Shown: positions 13,271 through 18,369 of the stretch, one piece after another
Layout: the number at the start of each line of letters is the position of its first letter
Numbering within the stretch: position 1 is the stretch's first letter
Origin: Croceibacterium_A sp966112795
Lineage (GTDB): Bacteria; Pseudomonadota; Alphaproteobacteria; Sphingomonadales; Sphingomonadaceae
Assembly: GCA_966112795.1 (NCBI GenBank)
Contig: CBHWED010000041.1
Location: forward strand, 1-18,369
DNA: 18,369 nt
Direction of reading: 5' to 3'
Program-made: the position numbers and the translations under genes
The notes under the pieces: model-generated
Told to the model about the DNA's origin: nothing
The model's input: only the letters and a program-made list of their open reading frames with translations
Database searches by the model: none

Positions 13271-14212
13271 ATGCACGGCGCGGTATCCGAACGGCTCGAA
13301 GCGAACGCGGACGGGATCGCCCGCGCCGCGGACTTGCTGCGTGCCGGGCGGCTGGTCGCAGTGCCGACCGAGACCGTCTACGGCCTCGCCGCGCGCGCCG
13401 ACAGCGAGCCCGCGGTGGCGGGCATCTTCCGCGCCAAGGGCCGGCCGGACTTCAACCCGCTGATCGTGCATGTCGCCTCGCTCGAGATGGCGCTCAAGCT
13501 GGCCGAGCTCGACGAGCGCGCCGAGCGGCTCGCGGCGCGCTACTGGCCAGGTCCGTTGACGCTGGTGCTGCCGGTCCGCGCCGACGCCGGGATCGTGCCC
13601 GCGGTCACCGCCGGGCTGCCGACCGTCGCGCTGCGCATGCCCGACCATCCGGCGCTGCAGGGGCTGCTCGCTACGCTGGGCCTGCCCTTGGCTGCGCCCT
13701 CAGCCAACCGGAGCGGCGGAATCAGCCCGACTGCGCCCGAGCACGTCGCCGAATCGCTGGGCTCGGCGGTCGATGCGATCCTCGACGGGGGCCCGTGCAC
13801 GCGCGGGGTCGAATCGACGATCGTCGCGTTGCGCGCCGACGGTTCGTGGCAGCTGTTGCGCCCGGGCCCGATCGCCGAGGACGATCTCGCGCGTGAGCTC
13901 GGGCCAGCGAAGCCGCTCGAGGACCTGGGTATCGAGGCGCCAGGTCAGCTCGCGCGGCACTATTCGCCGGGCAAGCCGGTGCGGCTCGGGGCAACCAGTG
14001 CCGCCGCCGATGAATTCCTCATCGGCTTCGGCGCGGTCGCCGGCGATTGCTCGCTGTCGGAGGCGGGCGACCTCGCGCTGGCGGCGGCGCGTCTCTACGC
14101 CTGCCTGCACGAAGCGGCGGCGTCGGCCCAGCCGCGCATCGCGGTCGCGCCGATTCCCGAGACGGGCATCGGCGCGGCGATCAACGACCGGCTCAGGCGA
14201 GCGGCGGCCTAG
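13271..14212 (+). CDS. tsaC: L-threonylcarbamoyladenylate synthase, Sua5-type (two-domain)
   Basis: 313 residues. Makes threonylcarbamoyl-AMP from threonine, bicarbonate and ATP, the first step of the t6A37 modification of ANN-decoding tRNAs (family knowledge). The catalytic YrdC-like domain fills about 10-205, with VPTETVYGLA at 31-40, FRAKGRPDFNPLIVH at 53-67, the PLAAPSANRSG motif near 145, and a STIVAL segment ending the domain. The linker APGQLARHYSPGKP near 222-235 matches the linker of Sua5, and a C-terminal Sua5 domain of about 80 residues follows, so this is the longer YwlC/Sua5 form rather than the short TsaC. No clear ribosome binding site precedes the ATG. The stop shares CTAG at 14209-14212 with the convergent lipoprotein gene. 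Confidence 0.95.
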   Translation: MHGAVSERLEANADGIARAADLLRAGRLVAVPTETVYGLAARADSEPAVAGIFRAKGRPDFNPLIVHVASLEMALKLAELDERAERLAARYWPGPLTLVLPVRADAGIVPAVTAGLPTVALRMPDHPALQGLLATLGLPLAAPSANRSGGISPTAPEHVAESLGSAVDAILDGGPCTRGVESTIVALRADGSWQLLRPGPIAEDDLARELGPAKPLEDLGIEAPGQLARHYSPGKPVRLGATSAAADEFLIGFGAVAGDCSLSEAGDLALAAARLYACLHEAAASAQPRIAVAPIPETGIGAAINDRLRRAAA

Positions 14213-14547
14213 TTGGCCGGCGGCGGCTCGACCGGGACTTGCGGCAGCAGCTGCTGGATTTCGGCGTAAGTCAGGCGTGCCTGGTCGCACGCGTTGCGGT
14301 CGCCGTCGCCGCACTTGCCGATCTGCTTTTCGTAGTCGCGCTGCAGCTTGCCGAGCCGCTCCTCGCGCTGGCGGATCTCGCGGCCGCGCGCCTGGTCGGC
14401 TTCGGACTGGCTGGTCGTGGCCACGTCGACCGCGCTGCTCGCGACCTTGACCGGCAAGGTGACCGCGCTGATCGCGGTCTTGGCCAGGCATCCCTGGAGC
14501 GCGAGCGCGCCGATGCCTATGAAAATCAACCTGATCGCGTGACCCAT
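14209..14547 (-). CDS. Small lipoprotein of unknown function
   Basis: 112 residues. A short signal peptide with a lipobox LQGC puts the lipidated Cys at about residue 20, with LAKTAISAVTLPVKVASSAVDVATTSQSEAD after it, followed by a charged helical, probably coiled-coil, part (REIRQREERLGKLQRDYEKQ) and a short C-terminal region with two Cys (GKCGDGDRNACDQAR) that could pair. It ends in PVEPPPAN. The residue after the lipidated Cys is Leu, so sorting to the outer membrane is plausible. Similar small lipoproteins occur in sphingomonads (from memory, unverified). GAGGAG lies about nine bases before the ATG, inside a large inverted repeat. It follows the GIN-domain gene by 54 bp in the same direction and may be the last gene of that transcript. 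Role unknown. Confidence 0.82.
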   Translation of the reverse strand: MGHAIRLIFIGIGALALQGCLAKTAISAVTLPVKVASSAVDVATTSQSEADQARGREIRQREERLGKLQRDYEKQIGKCGDGDRNACDQARLTYAEIQQLLPQVPVEPPPAN

Positions 14548-14548
14548 C

Positions 14549-14583
14549 TGCCGTACTCCTCGGCTCGCGCCTTACGTACGGCA
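14549..14583 (-). promoter_or_regulatory. Inverted repeat around the lipoprotein ribosome binding site
   Basis: Perfect 8-bp arms TGCCGTAC and GTACGGCA separated by 19 bases. In the transcript the 3' arm ends one base before the ATG, and the loop holds a short GGC-GCGA-GCC hairpin with a GNRA tetraloop plus most of the GAGGAG ribosome binding site. It could control translation or mark a processing point between the two genes. Confidence 0.55.
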
Positions 14584-14601
14584 GGATTGCGCGGTCGTGA
14601 A

Positions 14602-15396
14602 CTAGCTGACGACGTTTTCGCCGTTGCAGCGCACCTTTCCGCCGCCGAAGCGCGAGACCGAGCACTGCGCCGGGCCCACGATGTCGACATCGCCGCTGCC
14701 GACGATCGACACCCGCGCGTCGTTCTGCACGGTCAGCGCGACATCGCCCGAGCCGGCGATCGAGATCGAAGCCTCGTCGCTGGTCACCTCGCGCGCCTGG
14801 AGATTGCCCGAGCCGGCGATCGACACGCGCGAGCGGCGCGCGCTGCCGCGGGCGACGAGGTCGCCCGACCCGGCGATCGAGAACCTGGCGTCGTCGACGC
14901 GCAGCGCCGCGACGTCGAGATCGCCCGAGCCGGCCACCGAAGCGGAGAATTCGGCGCCCTCGACGCGGTCGATGCGCATGTCGCCGCCCCCTACCAGCGA
15001 GGCATCCTCGATCCGCGGCAGCGTCACGTAGAAGGTCGCCGGCTGATAATCGTCCCAGCAGCGCCAGCGAAATCCGTCGCGGTCGTTGGCACGGTCGCCG
15101 CAGCGGCGCTCCCAGCGGCCGTCGTCGATCGGGTGAATCTTGAGCCTGCCGTTCTCCACCTCGACTTCGGTGTCGGCCAGGGTCTGCTGCGGCCCCTCGG
15201 CGCGCACCGAGAATGCCGGGCCGACCGAGACCACGATATGGTGCGGGCCGACCACTGCGACCCCGTCGAAACCGGTGAGCTCGTAGTTGCGGTTGGTAGC
15301 GCCGGTGGTCGCTTGCGCGTCCTCCTGCGCAATGCTCGCCGAAGCGCCGAGCGCAGCCAGCGCTGCGGCGGAAACCAGGATCGGAAGGTGTCGCAT
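14602..15396 (-). CDS. GIN-domain (DUF2807) protein 1, secreted
   Basis: 264 residues. Residues 1-23 form a signal peptide (ILVSAAALAALGASASIAQ), so the protein should be periplasmic or outer. The head region at about 38-75 (YELTGFDGVAVVGPHHIVVS) is typical of GIN-domain proteins. A middle segment rich in Arg, Asp, Trp and Cys is followed by the shared ATFYVTLPR motif, then a right-handed beta-helix made of turns of 18-20 residues, each carrying the A-G-S-G-D/N motif (about five copies). The end CSVSRFGGGKVRCNG has a Cys pair found in the other two paralogues too. The function of this family is unknown. GGGGAG precedes the ATG. It lies 86 bp downstream of the second paralogue, behind its own candidate promoter and operator. 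Confidence 0.9.
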   Translation of the reverse strand: MRHLPILVSAAALAALGASASIAQEDAQATTGATNRNYELTGFDGVAVVGPHHIVVSVGPAFSVRAEGPQQTLADTEVEVENGRLKIHPIDDGRWERRCGDRANDRDGFRWRCWDDYQPATFYVTLPRIEDASLVGGGDMRIDRVEGAEFSASVAGSGDLDVAALRVDDARFSIAGSGDLVARGSARRSRVSIAGSGNLQAREVTSDEASISIAGSGDVALTVQNDARVSIVGSGDVDIVGPAQCSVSRFGGGKVRCNGENVVS

Positions 15397-15431
15397 GGCC
15401 CGTTACTCCCCGCGGGATGTCCCGAGCGCCC

Positions 15432-15460
15432 GGCCTACAGACGATTACAGGTGTAGTCAA
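15432..15460 (-). promoter_or_regulatory. Candidate promoter for GIN protein 1
   Basis: On the minus strand TTGACT (15455-15460) stands 17 bases before TAGGCC (15432-15437). The -35 is five of six to consensus; the -10 is poor, which is common in alphaproteobacteria. The -35 lies across the two operator-like dyads. Confidence 0.45.
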
Positions 15461-15473
15461 CTACAGCCGTAGT
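15444..15473. promoter_or_regulatory. Two tandem BlaI/CopY-like operator dyads
   Basis: ATTACA-GG-TGTAGT (15444-15457, dyad core TACA-N2-TGTA) and ACTACA-GC-CGTAGT (15460-15473) each differ in one arm position from ACTACA-N2-TGTAGT, the form known for BlaI/MecI/CopY repressors. They are separated by two bases and cover the -35 of the promoter for GIN protein 1. No such regulator is encoded in the window. Confidence 0.5.
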
Positions 15474-15482
15474 CGATCCCGA

Positions 15483-16289
15483 CTAGTCGTCGTTGTCCTC
15501 CGTGCCGCCGCCGCCGCTGCAGGTCACGTCGCCGGTGCCCATCTGCGTCACCGAGCAACGCCCCGGGCCCGAGATGTCGACGTCGCCGGTCCCCATGATC
15601 GAGACGTTGGCTTCCTTCTGCACCGTGAGCGAGACGTCGCCGGTGCCGCCGATCGAGATCGACGCGGTGTCGCTGCTGAGCCCGCCGCCCTGGACCTCGC
15701 CGGTTCCGGCGATCGCGACGTGCGTGTTGCGCGCGGTGCCCGCGACCGTCACGTCGCCCTGTCCACCGATCGAAAAGGTCGCATCGCCGACCGCCATCGT
15801 CGCGATCGCCAGCGAGCCCGGGCCGGCGATCGAGCCGTCGAAGCGCTCGCCCTCGATCCGGTCGATGCTGACATCGCCCGAGCCGGCGACGGCGACCGCT
15901 TCGAGCTTCGGCAGGGTGACGTAGAACGTTGCCGGCTGCAGGCTGCGCCAGTTGCCCCAGTTGAACCCGCGCTTGGGCTGGATGGTCAGCTTGCCGTTCA
16001 CCACCACCGCCTCGAGCTGCTCGAGCGCCTGCGGCGACCCTTCCGAGCGCACCGCGAAGCTGTCGCCGAGCGTGACGTTCACGTCCTGCGGGCCGCTGGT
16101 CGAAATCTGGTCGAAGTCGGCCGCCTGATAGGTCATTTCGCGCGTGCCGCCGTAAGCCTGCGCCGGCGGGCCGCCGTCGTCGCTGTCGAGAATCAGCGCT
16201 GCACCGCCCGCGGCGACGACGCCCGCGGCGACCGCGAAAACGATCTCGCGTTTTCTCAGGCGCGGACGTTCGGGCTGCGACGGCCTCAT
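15483..16289 (-). CDS. GIN-domain (DUF2807) protein 2, membrane-anchored
   Basis: 268 residues from the ATG at 16289; a GTG at 16325 would add 12 residues (MERLAGLWQARG) and cannot be ruled out, since neither start has a strong ribosome binding site. A basic N-terminus (RPRLRKRE) is followed by one hydrophobic helix VFAVAAGVVAAGGAALIL and no clear cleavage site, so it is probably an inner-membrane protein with the domain outside. The GIN part opens with ADFDQISTSGPQDVNVTLG, then LQPATFYVTLPKLEA shared with protein 1, then helix turns with GSGDVSI, GPGSLAI, GQGDVTV, GTGEVQG and GTGDVSL. The acidic glycine-rich tail follows the shared end CSVTQMGTGDVTC. Role unknown; a possible function in envelope sensing or adhesion is only inference. 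Confidence 0.88.
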   Translation of the reverse strand: MRPSQPERPRLRKREIVFAVAAGVVAAGGAALILDSDDGGPPAQAYGGTREMTYQAADFDQISTSGPQDVNVTLGDSFAVRSEGSPQALEQLEAVVVNGKLTIQPKRGFNWGNWRSLQPATFYVTLPKLEAVAVAGSGDVSIDRIEGERFDGSIAGPGSLAIATMAVGDATFSIGGQGDVTVAGTARNTHVAIAGTGEVQGGGLSSDTASISIGGTGDVSLTVQKEANVSIMGTGDVDISGPGRCSVTQMGTGDVTCSGGGGTEDNDD

Positions 16290-16382
16290 GCCGCGGGCCT
16301 GCCACAGACCGGCGAGTCGTTCCACCCCGCCGCGGCGCGCGCCGCGCAGAGAACCGGGCTGCGAATTGCCGAGCTGCCCGCG

Positions 16383-17087
16383 CTAATCGGCGGCCTCCCG
16401 CTCGCGCTCGCAGGTGACCGAGCCGGAGCCGACCGAATGCACGCTGCAGCGCGCCGAGCCGCGCACGATCACGTTGCCCGAGCCCATCAGGTGCGCTTCG
16501 ACCTCGCCGTTGCAGGCGAAGATCGCGTCGCCCGAGCCGGCAATGTGCACCGCGGCCCGCTCGACCGCGAGGCCGTCGGCATCGCAGCTGCCGCTGCCGG
16601 CGATCGACAGCTCGAGCGCCTCGGCGCGACCGTCGACCGCGAGGCGCCCGCTGCCGGCGATGTTGATCTTGAGCCTCCCGCCTTCGACGCCGGCGACCTC
16701 GAGCCGGCCCGAGCCGGCGATCGAGATCTCGCCGTCGCGCGCAAGCCGCGCGGCGGTCATCCGTCCCGAGCCGCATGTCGCCAGCTTGGCAGGCGCAGGC
16801 GTGGTCACCCTGACGACCGTCTCGCGGCCGCCGCCGGCGATGGCCAGGCGGTCCTCGTCGAGCAGAAAGCGCACTTCGTCCTCGTCGGGCCCGGCCTCGA
16901 TGTCGATCGCCAGCGAATCGCCTTCGCTGAGCACGACTTGCGCCGGGCCGCGTAGGGAAACCTCGCGCGGCGGCGGGCCGGTGAGGTCGAGTTCTTCGAG
17001 CGGCACGCCCTCGAACGCTTCGCGCATCTGCGCGCCGATGGTGCCGGCGATGGTGCCGAGGTTGCGGAACAGTTCGTCGAGGCGCAT
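16383..17087 (-). CDS. GIN-domain (DUF2807) protein 3, no export signal
   Basis: 234 residues. The start ATG at 17087 is chosen over the ATG at 17105 because AGGAGG lies seven bases before it and the earlier ATG overlaps that site. The N-terminus MRLDELFRNLGTIAGTIGAQMREAF is amphipathic and charged, not a signal peptide, so the protein appears cytoplasmic, unlike its two paralogues. It lacks their ATFYVTLP motif but has the same helix turns (GSGRMTA, AGSGRLEV, AGSGRLAV, AGSGSCDA, AGSGDAIF, GSGNVIV) and the same end CSVHSVGSGSVTC, followed by a charged tail. It is the first of the co-directional GIN genes and has a dyad upstream. GIN proteins without signals are less usual; a misannotated start or an N-terminal binding helix are alternatives. 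Confidence 0.87.
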   Translation of the reverse strand: MRLDELFRNLGTIAGTIGAQMREAFEGVPLEELDLTGPPPREVSLRGPAQVVLSEGDSLAIDIEAGPDEDEVRFLLDEDRLAIAGGGRETVVRVTTPAPAKLATCGSGRMTAARLARDGEISIAGSGRLEVAGVEGGRLKINIAGSGRLAVDGRAEALELSIAGSGSCDADGLAVERAAVHIAGSGDAIFACNGEVEAHLMGSGNVIVRGSARCSVHSVGSGSVTCEREREAAD

Positions 17088-17094
17088 CGCGACT

Positions 17095-17100
17095 CCTCCT
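17095..17100 (-). promoter_or_regulatory. Ribosome binding site that fixes the start of GIN protein 3
   Basis: AGGAGG on the minus strand, seven bases before ATG 17085-17087. It rules out the in-frame ATG six codons earlier, which would lie upstream of its own ribosome binding site. Confidence 0.85.
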
Positions 17101-17108
17101 GTCATCGT

Positions 17109-17126
17109 GTATTACCACGATAATAC
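17109..17126. promoter_or_regulatory. Perfect GTATTA-N6-TAATAC dyad upstream of the GIN gene cluster
   Basis: Six-base arms pair exactly around CCACGA, and outer CG pairs extend the symmetry with one mismatch. It lies 22-39 bp before the GIN 3 start, directly upstream of its ribosome binding site, so a bound regulator would block the promoter or early transcript. The regulator family cannot be named from sequence alone; GntR, PadR or TetR-type factors use sites of this form. Confidence 0.5.
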
Positions 17127-17200
17127 GCGAAGCGGCCGGGCTCAATCCTGTTCGTCGATGCGTTTGTGAAGTTCGGCGATATATCTCAGGGTGTCGCCAC

Positions 17201-17236
17201 AAACGAAAAGGCCGCCCGGGTTACCCCGGACGGCCC
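17201..17236 (-). terminator. Rho-independent terminator of carD
   Basis: On the minus strand GGCCG and CCGGG blocks pair with their complements around a four-base loop (arms 17210-17220 and 17225-17235, one A/C mismatch), followed by TTTTCGTTT. It begins about 23 bases after the carD stop. Confidence 0.88.
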
Positions 17237-17258
17237 TGTCGACACGAAGTGGCGCCCG

Positions 17259-17795
17259 TCAGGCGTCTTCGGTCGTGCTCTCGTAATACTGCGGCGCGTG
17301 CTTGCGCAGCACGTCGAGGATCTTGTTGAGCGCGGTCGGCTCGTCGGTCTTCTCCATCGCCGCGAGCTCGCGCGCGAGGCGGCTCGAGGCGGCTTCGAAG
17401 ATCTGCCGCTCGGAATAGCTCTGCTCGGGCTGGTCCTCGGGGCGGAACAGGTCGCGGGTCACCTCGGCGATCGACACGAGGTCGCCCGAGTTGATCTTGG
17501 CTTCGTATTCCTGGGCGCGGCGCGACCACATCGTCCGCTTGACCTTGGGCTTGCCGGTCAGGGTCTGCATCGCTTCCTTGAGCGTCTTGTCGCTCGAGAG
17601 CTTGCGCATGCCGATCGCTTCGACCTTGTTCACCGGCACCCGCAGGGTCATCCGTTCCTTCTCGAAGCGGAGCACGTAGAGCTCGAGCTTCATCCCGGCG
17701 ATTTCCTCGCTCTGTAGCTCGACGACGCGACCGACACCGTGCTTGGGGTAGACAACGTAATCGCCGACATCGAAGGCGGGGGCATTCACAGCCAT
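17259..17795 (-). CDS. carD: CarD-family RNA polymerase-binding transcription regulator (CdnL-like)
   Basis: 178 residues, usual for the family. Binds the RNA polymerase beta subunit and stabilises open complexes at promoters such as those for rRNA (family knowledge). The N-terminal RNAP-interaction domain is plain: FDVGDYVVYPKHGVGRVVEL at about 8-27, then ELYVLRFEKERMTLRVPVNK to about 57, and the transition EAIGMRKL. The helical C-terminal DNA-contacting part includes TMWSRRAQEYEAKINSGD and SYSERQIFEAASSRLARELAA. AAAGGA lies about eight bases before the ATG. The stop is TGA-C, and the frame stays open for 38 more codons. It follows fdxA in the same direction after 268 bp, a pairing I recall from sphingomonads, but has its own candidate promoter and terminator, so it is probably a separate transcript. 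Confidence 0.96.
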   Translation of the reverse strand: MAVNAPAFDVGDYVVYPKHGVGRVVELQSEEIAGMKLELYVLRFEKERMTLRVPVNKVEAIGMRKLSSDKTLKEAMQTLTGKPKVKRTMWSRRAQEYEAKINSGDLVSIAEVTRDLFRPEDQPEQSYSERQIFEAASSRLARELAAMEKTDEPTALNKILDVLRKHAPQYYESTTEDA

Positions 17796-17955
17796 TTACT
17801 GTCCTTTCACACGGCAGACCCGGGAGCGAGCGTCAGCGCTGTCACGACCGCACGACCCGTCGGCGGCCTTGCATGCCTTTGTCACGACGCTAATGGCGGG
17901 AGCCTGCCTTCCTTATATGCCTGCCGCAGCTGGGGAACGCGACAGTCCGGGCAGG

Positions 17956-17985
17956 TATATAGCAGATTCGCAACAAAATTGCCAC
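17956..17985 (-). promoter_or_regulatory. Candidate carD promoter
   Basis: On the minus strand GTGGCA (17980-17985) is followed 18 bases later by TGC-TATATA (17956-17961), an extended -10. A start here would give a leader of about 150 bases before the carD ATG. Confidence 0.4.
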
Positions 17986-18008
17986 CCCTGCCCAAATTGC
18001 GGGCAAGG
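17986..18008 (-). terminator. Weak terminator-like hairpin after fdxA
   Basis: Minus-strand CCTTGCCC pairs with GGGCAGGG over eight positions with one G-U pair and a seven-base loop. The T-rich stretch (ATTTTG) only begins about eight bases later, so it is a poor intrinsic terminator. Confidence 0.3.
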
Positions 18009-18045
18009 GCCGCTCGGCGAGCGAGCCAAGTGCGCGGAATCGCTC

Positions 18046-18069
18046 GTTGACTCAGTCGTTGACTTAGTC
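18046..18069 (-). repeat. 12-bp tandem duplication across the fdxA stop codon
   Basis: GTTGACTCAGTC and GTTGACTTAGTC stand head to tail with one mismatch. Read on the minus strand the 12-bp unit is a whole number of codons, and gives TAA, then three codons, then TGA, both in the fdxA frame. Confidence 0.8.
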
Positions 18070-18369
18070 GCCTTCGCCGGGCTCCGGGGTGAAGTACTGC
18101 TCGAACTTGCCCTCGGCGCCCTTGAACTCGTCGGCGTCGGCCGGCGGGTCCTTCTTCTCGGTGATGTTGGGCCACTCGGCCGAGTACTTGGCGTTGAGCT
18201 CGAGCCACTGCTCGAGGCCGCCTTCGGTGTCGGGCAGGATCGCCTCGGCCGGGCACTCGGGCTCGCACACGCCGCAGTCGATGCACTCGCTGGGATTGAT
18301 CACCAGCATGGTCTCGCCTTCGTAGAAGCAGTCGACCGGGCAGACCTCGACGCAGTCGGTGTACTTGCA
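18064..18369 (-). CDS. fdxA: FdxA, 7Fe ferredoxin ([3Fe-4S][4Fe-4S]), 5'-truncated by the window edge
   Basis: Low-potential electron carrier of the Azotobacter FdI type. The window holds the last 101 codons; the first ten or so residues, with the first cluster Cys, lie outside. Visible cluster ligands are in CKYTDCVEVCPVDC (ligands for both clusters, ending the 3Fe-4S binding part) and CIDCGVCEPECP, the classic motif of the 4Fe-4S cluster plus the last ligand of the other cluster. The acidic C-terminal extension EWPNITEKKDPPADADEF is characteristic of the long FdxA group. An apparent ATG at 18309 (MLVINPSEC) is internal: the upstream codons carry the essential Cys motif. The stop TAA is followed in frame by a second stop, TGA, from a 12-bp duplication. 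Partner enzymes are not shown in the window. Confidence 0.96.
   Translation of the reverse strand, partial: CKYTDCVEVCPVDCFYEGETMLVINPSECIDCGVCEPECPAEAILPDTEGGLEQWLELNAKYSAEWPNITEKKDPPADADEFKGAEGKFEQYFTPEPGEGD

Larger units (their letters stand above)
17796..18063 (-). other. 268-bp leader and intergenic region between fdxA and carD
   Basis: The longest gap in the window, read on the minus strand. It holds in order the fdxA stop repeat, a weak hairpin, the candidate carD promoter and about 150 bases of leader. TGTCACGA occurs twice (17840-17847 and 17880-17887), 40 bp apart. I see no convincing coding sequence in it; apparent frames are overlaps of fdxA shadows. Confidence 0.5.

Noticed and set aside
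13700..15460. 586-residue minus-strand frame, and the similar 581-residue frame at 15457-17202
   Set aside because: Both are Arg-rich shadows of the tsaC, lipoprotein and GIN genes; the repeated patterns only reflect the GSGD repeats in a different frame.
16331..16346. Perfect 16-bp palindrome CGCGGCGCGCGCCGCG between GIN genes 3 and 2
   Set aside because: It is made only of G and C in a GC-rich gap, has no T-run and no clear relation to a start; chance is a fair explanation.
14680..16760. CRISPR-like regularly spaced repeats
   Set aside because: The spacing and sequence follow protein beta-helix turns in three coding regions. The units vary and the spaces between them are coding.
17105..17107. 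Earlier ATG for GIN protein 3, on the minus strand
   Set aside because: Position 17105 lies upstream of the AGGAGG that serves 17087 and has no ribosome binding site of its own.
1..18369. tRNA, rRNA, insertion sequences, attachment sites and a replication origin
   Set aside because: I saw no cloverleaf, transposase, terminal repeats or DnaA-box cluster. The parAB-parS locus suggests the origin is nearby in the genome, but not in this window.

Overview
This window looks like a chromosomal segment from a GC-rich alphaproteobacterium, most likely a sphingomonad (Sphingomonadales, possibly Erythrobacteraceae). That assignment is inferred from the mnmG-rsmG-parA-parB order, parS sites of the Caulobacter type, a DUF4402 pilin-like gene next to a divergent chaperone-usher pair, the fdxA-carD pair, and tandem GIN-domain (DUF2807) proteins. 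No lineage-specific RNA gene is present, so the family is a judgement rather than a demonstration.

Region 1 (1-3823, + strand) is the near-origin block mnmG (5' end cut by the window), rsmG, parA and parB. All three gene junctions are ATGA stop/start overlaps. Two 16-bp parS sites lie inside the rsmG reading frame, so ParB's loading sites sit within the operon that encodes ParB.

Region 2 (3824-8280, + strand) is a surface-fibre locus: a DUF4402 secreted subunit closed by a strong intrinsic terminator, then a PapD-like chaperone and a 904-residue usher-like outer-membrane protein. The usher carries an unusual N-terminal domain and C-terminal carboxypeptidase-regulatory/SdrD-like modules. No tip adhesin gene is seen.

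Region 3 (8281-14212) is a set of metabolic and housekeeping genes in mixed orientation: a small secreted Pro/Glu-rich protein, free methionine-(R)-sulfoxide reductase, a membrane-anchored sorbosone/glucose dehydrogenase-like beta-propeller, a DUF815 AAA+ ATPase, a Tat-type arylsulfotransferase-like protein, and the Sua5-type threonylcarbamoyl-AMP synthase. Two convergent gene pairs end on a shared CTAG that supplies both stop codons.

Region 4 (14209-17087, - strand) holds three GIN-domain paralogues and a small lipoprotein, all co-directional. The three paralogues appear to be sent to different places: no signal, membrane anchor, and secreted. The gap before the secreted paralogue carries two tandem dyads resembling BlaI/CopY operators laid over a TTGACT -35 box, and the first paralogue has a perfect GTATTA-N6-TAATAC dyad just upstream of its ribosome binding site.

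Region 5 (17142-18369, - strand) is carD with its own terminator, preceded by a 268-bp leader region, and the 3' part of the 7Fe ferredoxin fdxA, which runs off the window. There are no tRNA, rRNA, CRISPR or insertion-sequence features that I can support, and no gap longer than 300 bases lacks a gene.
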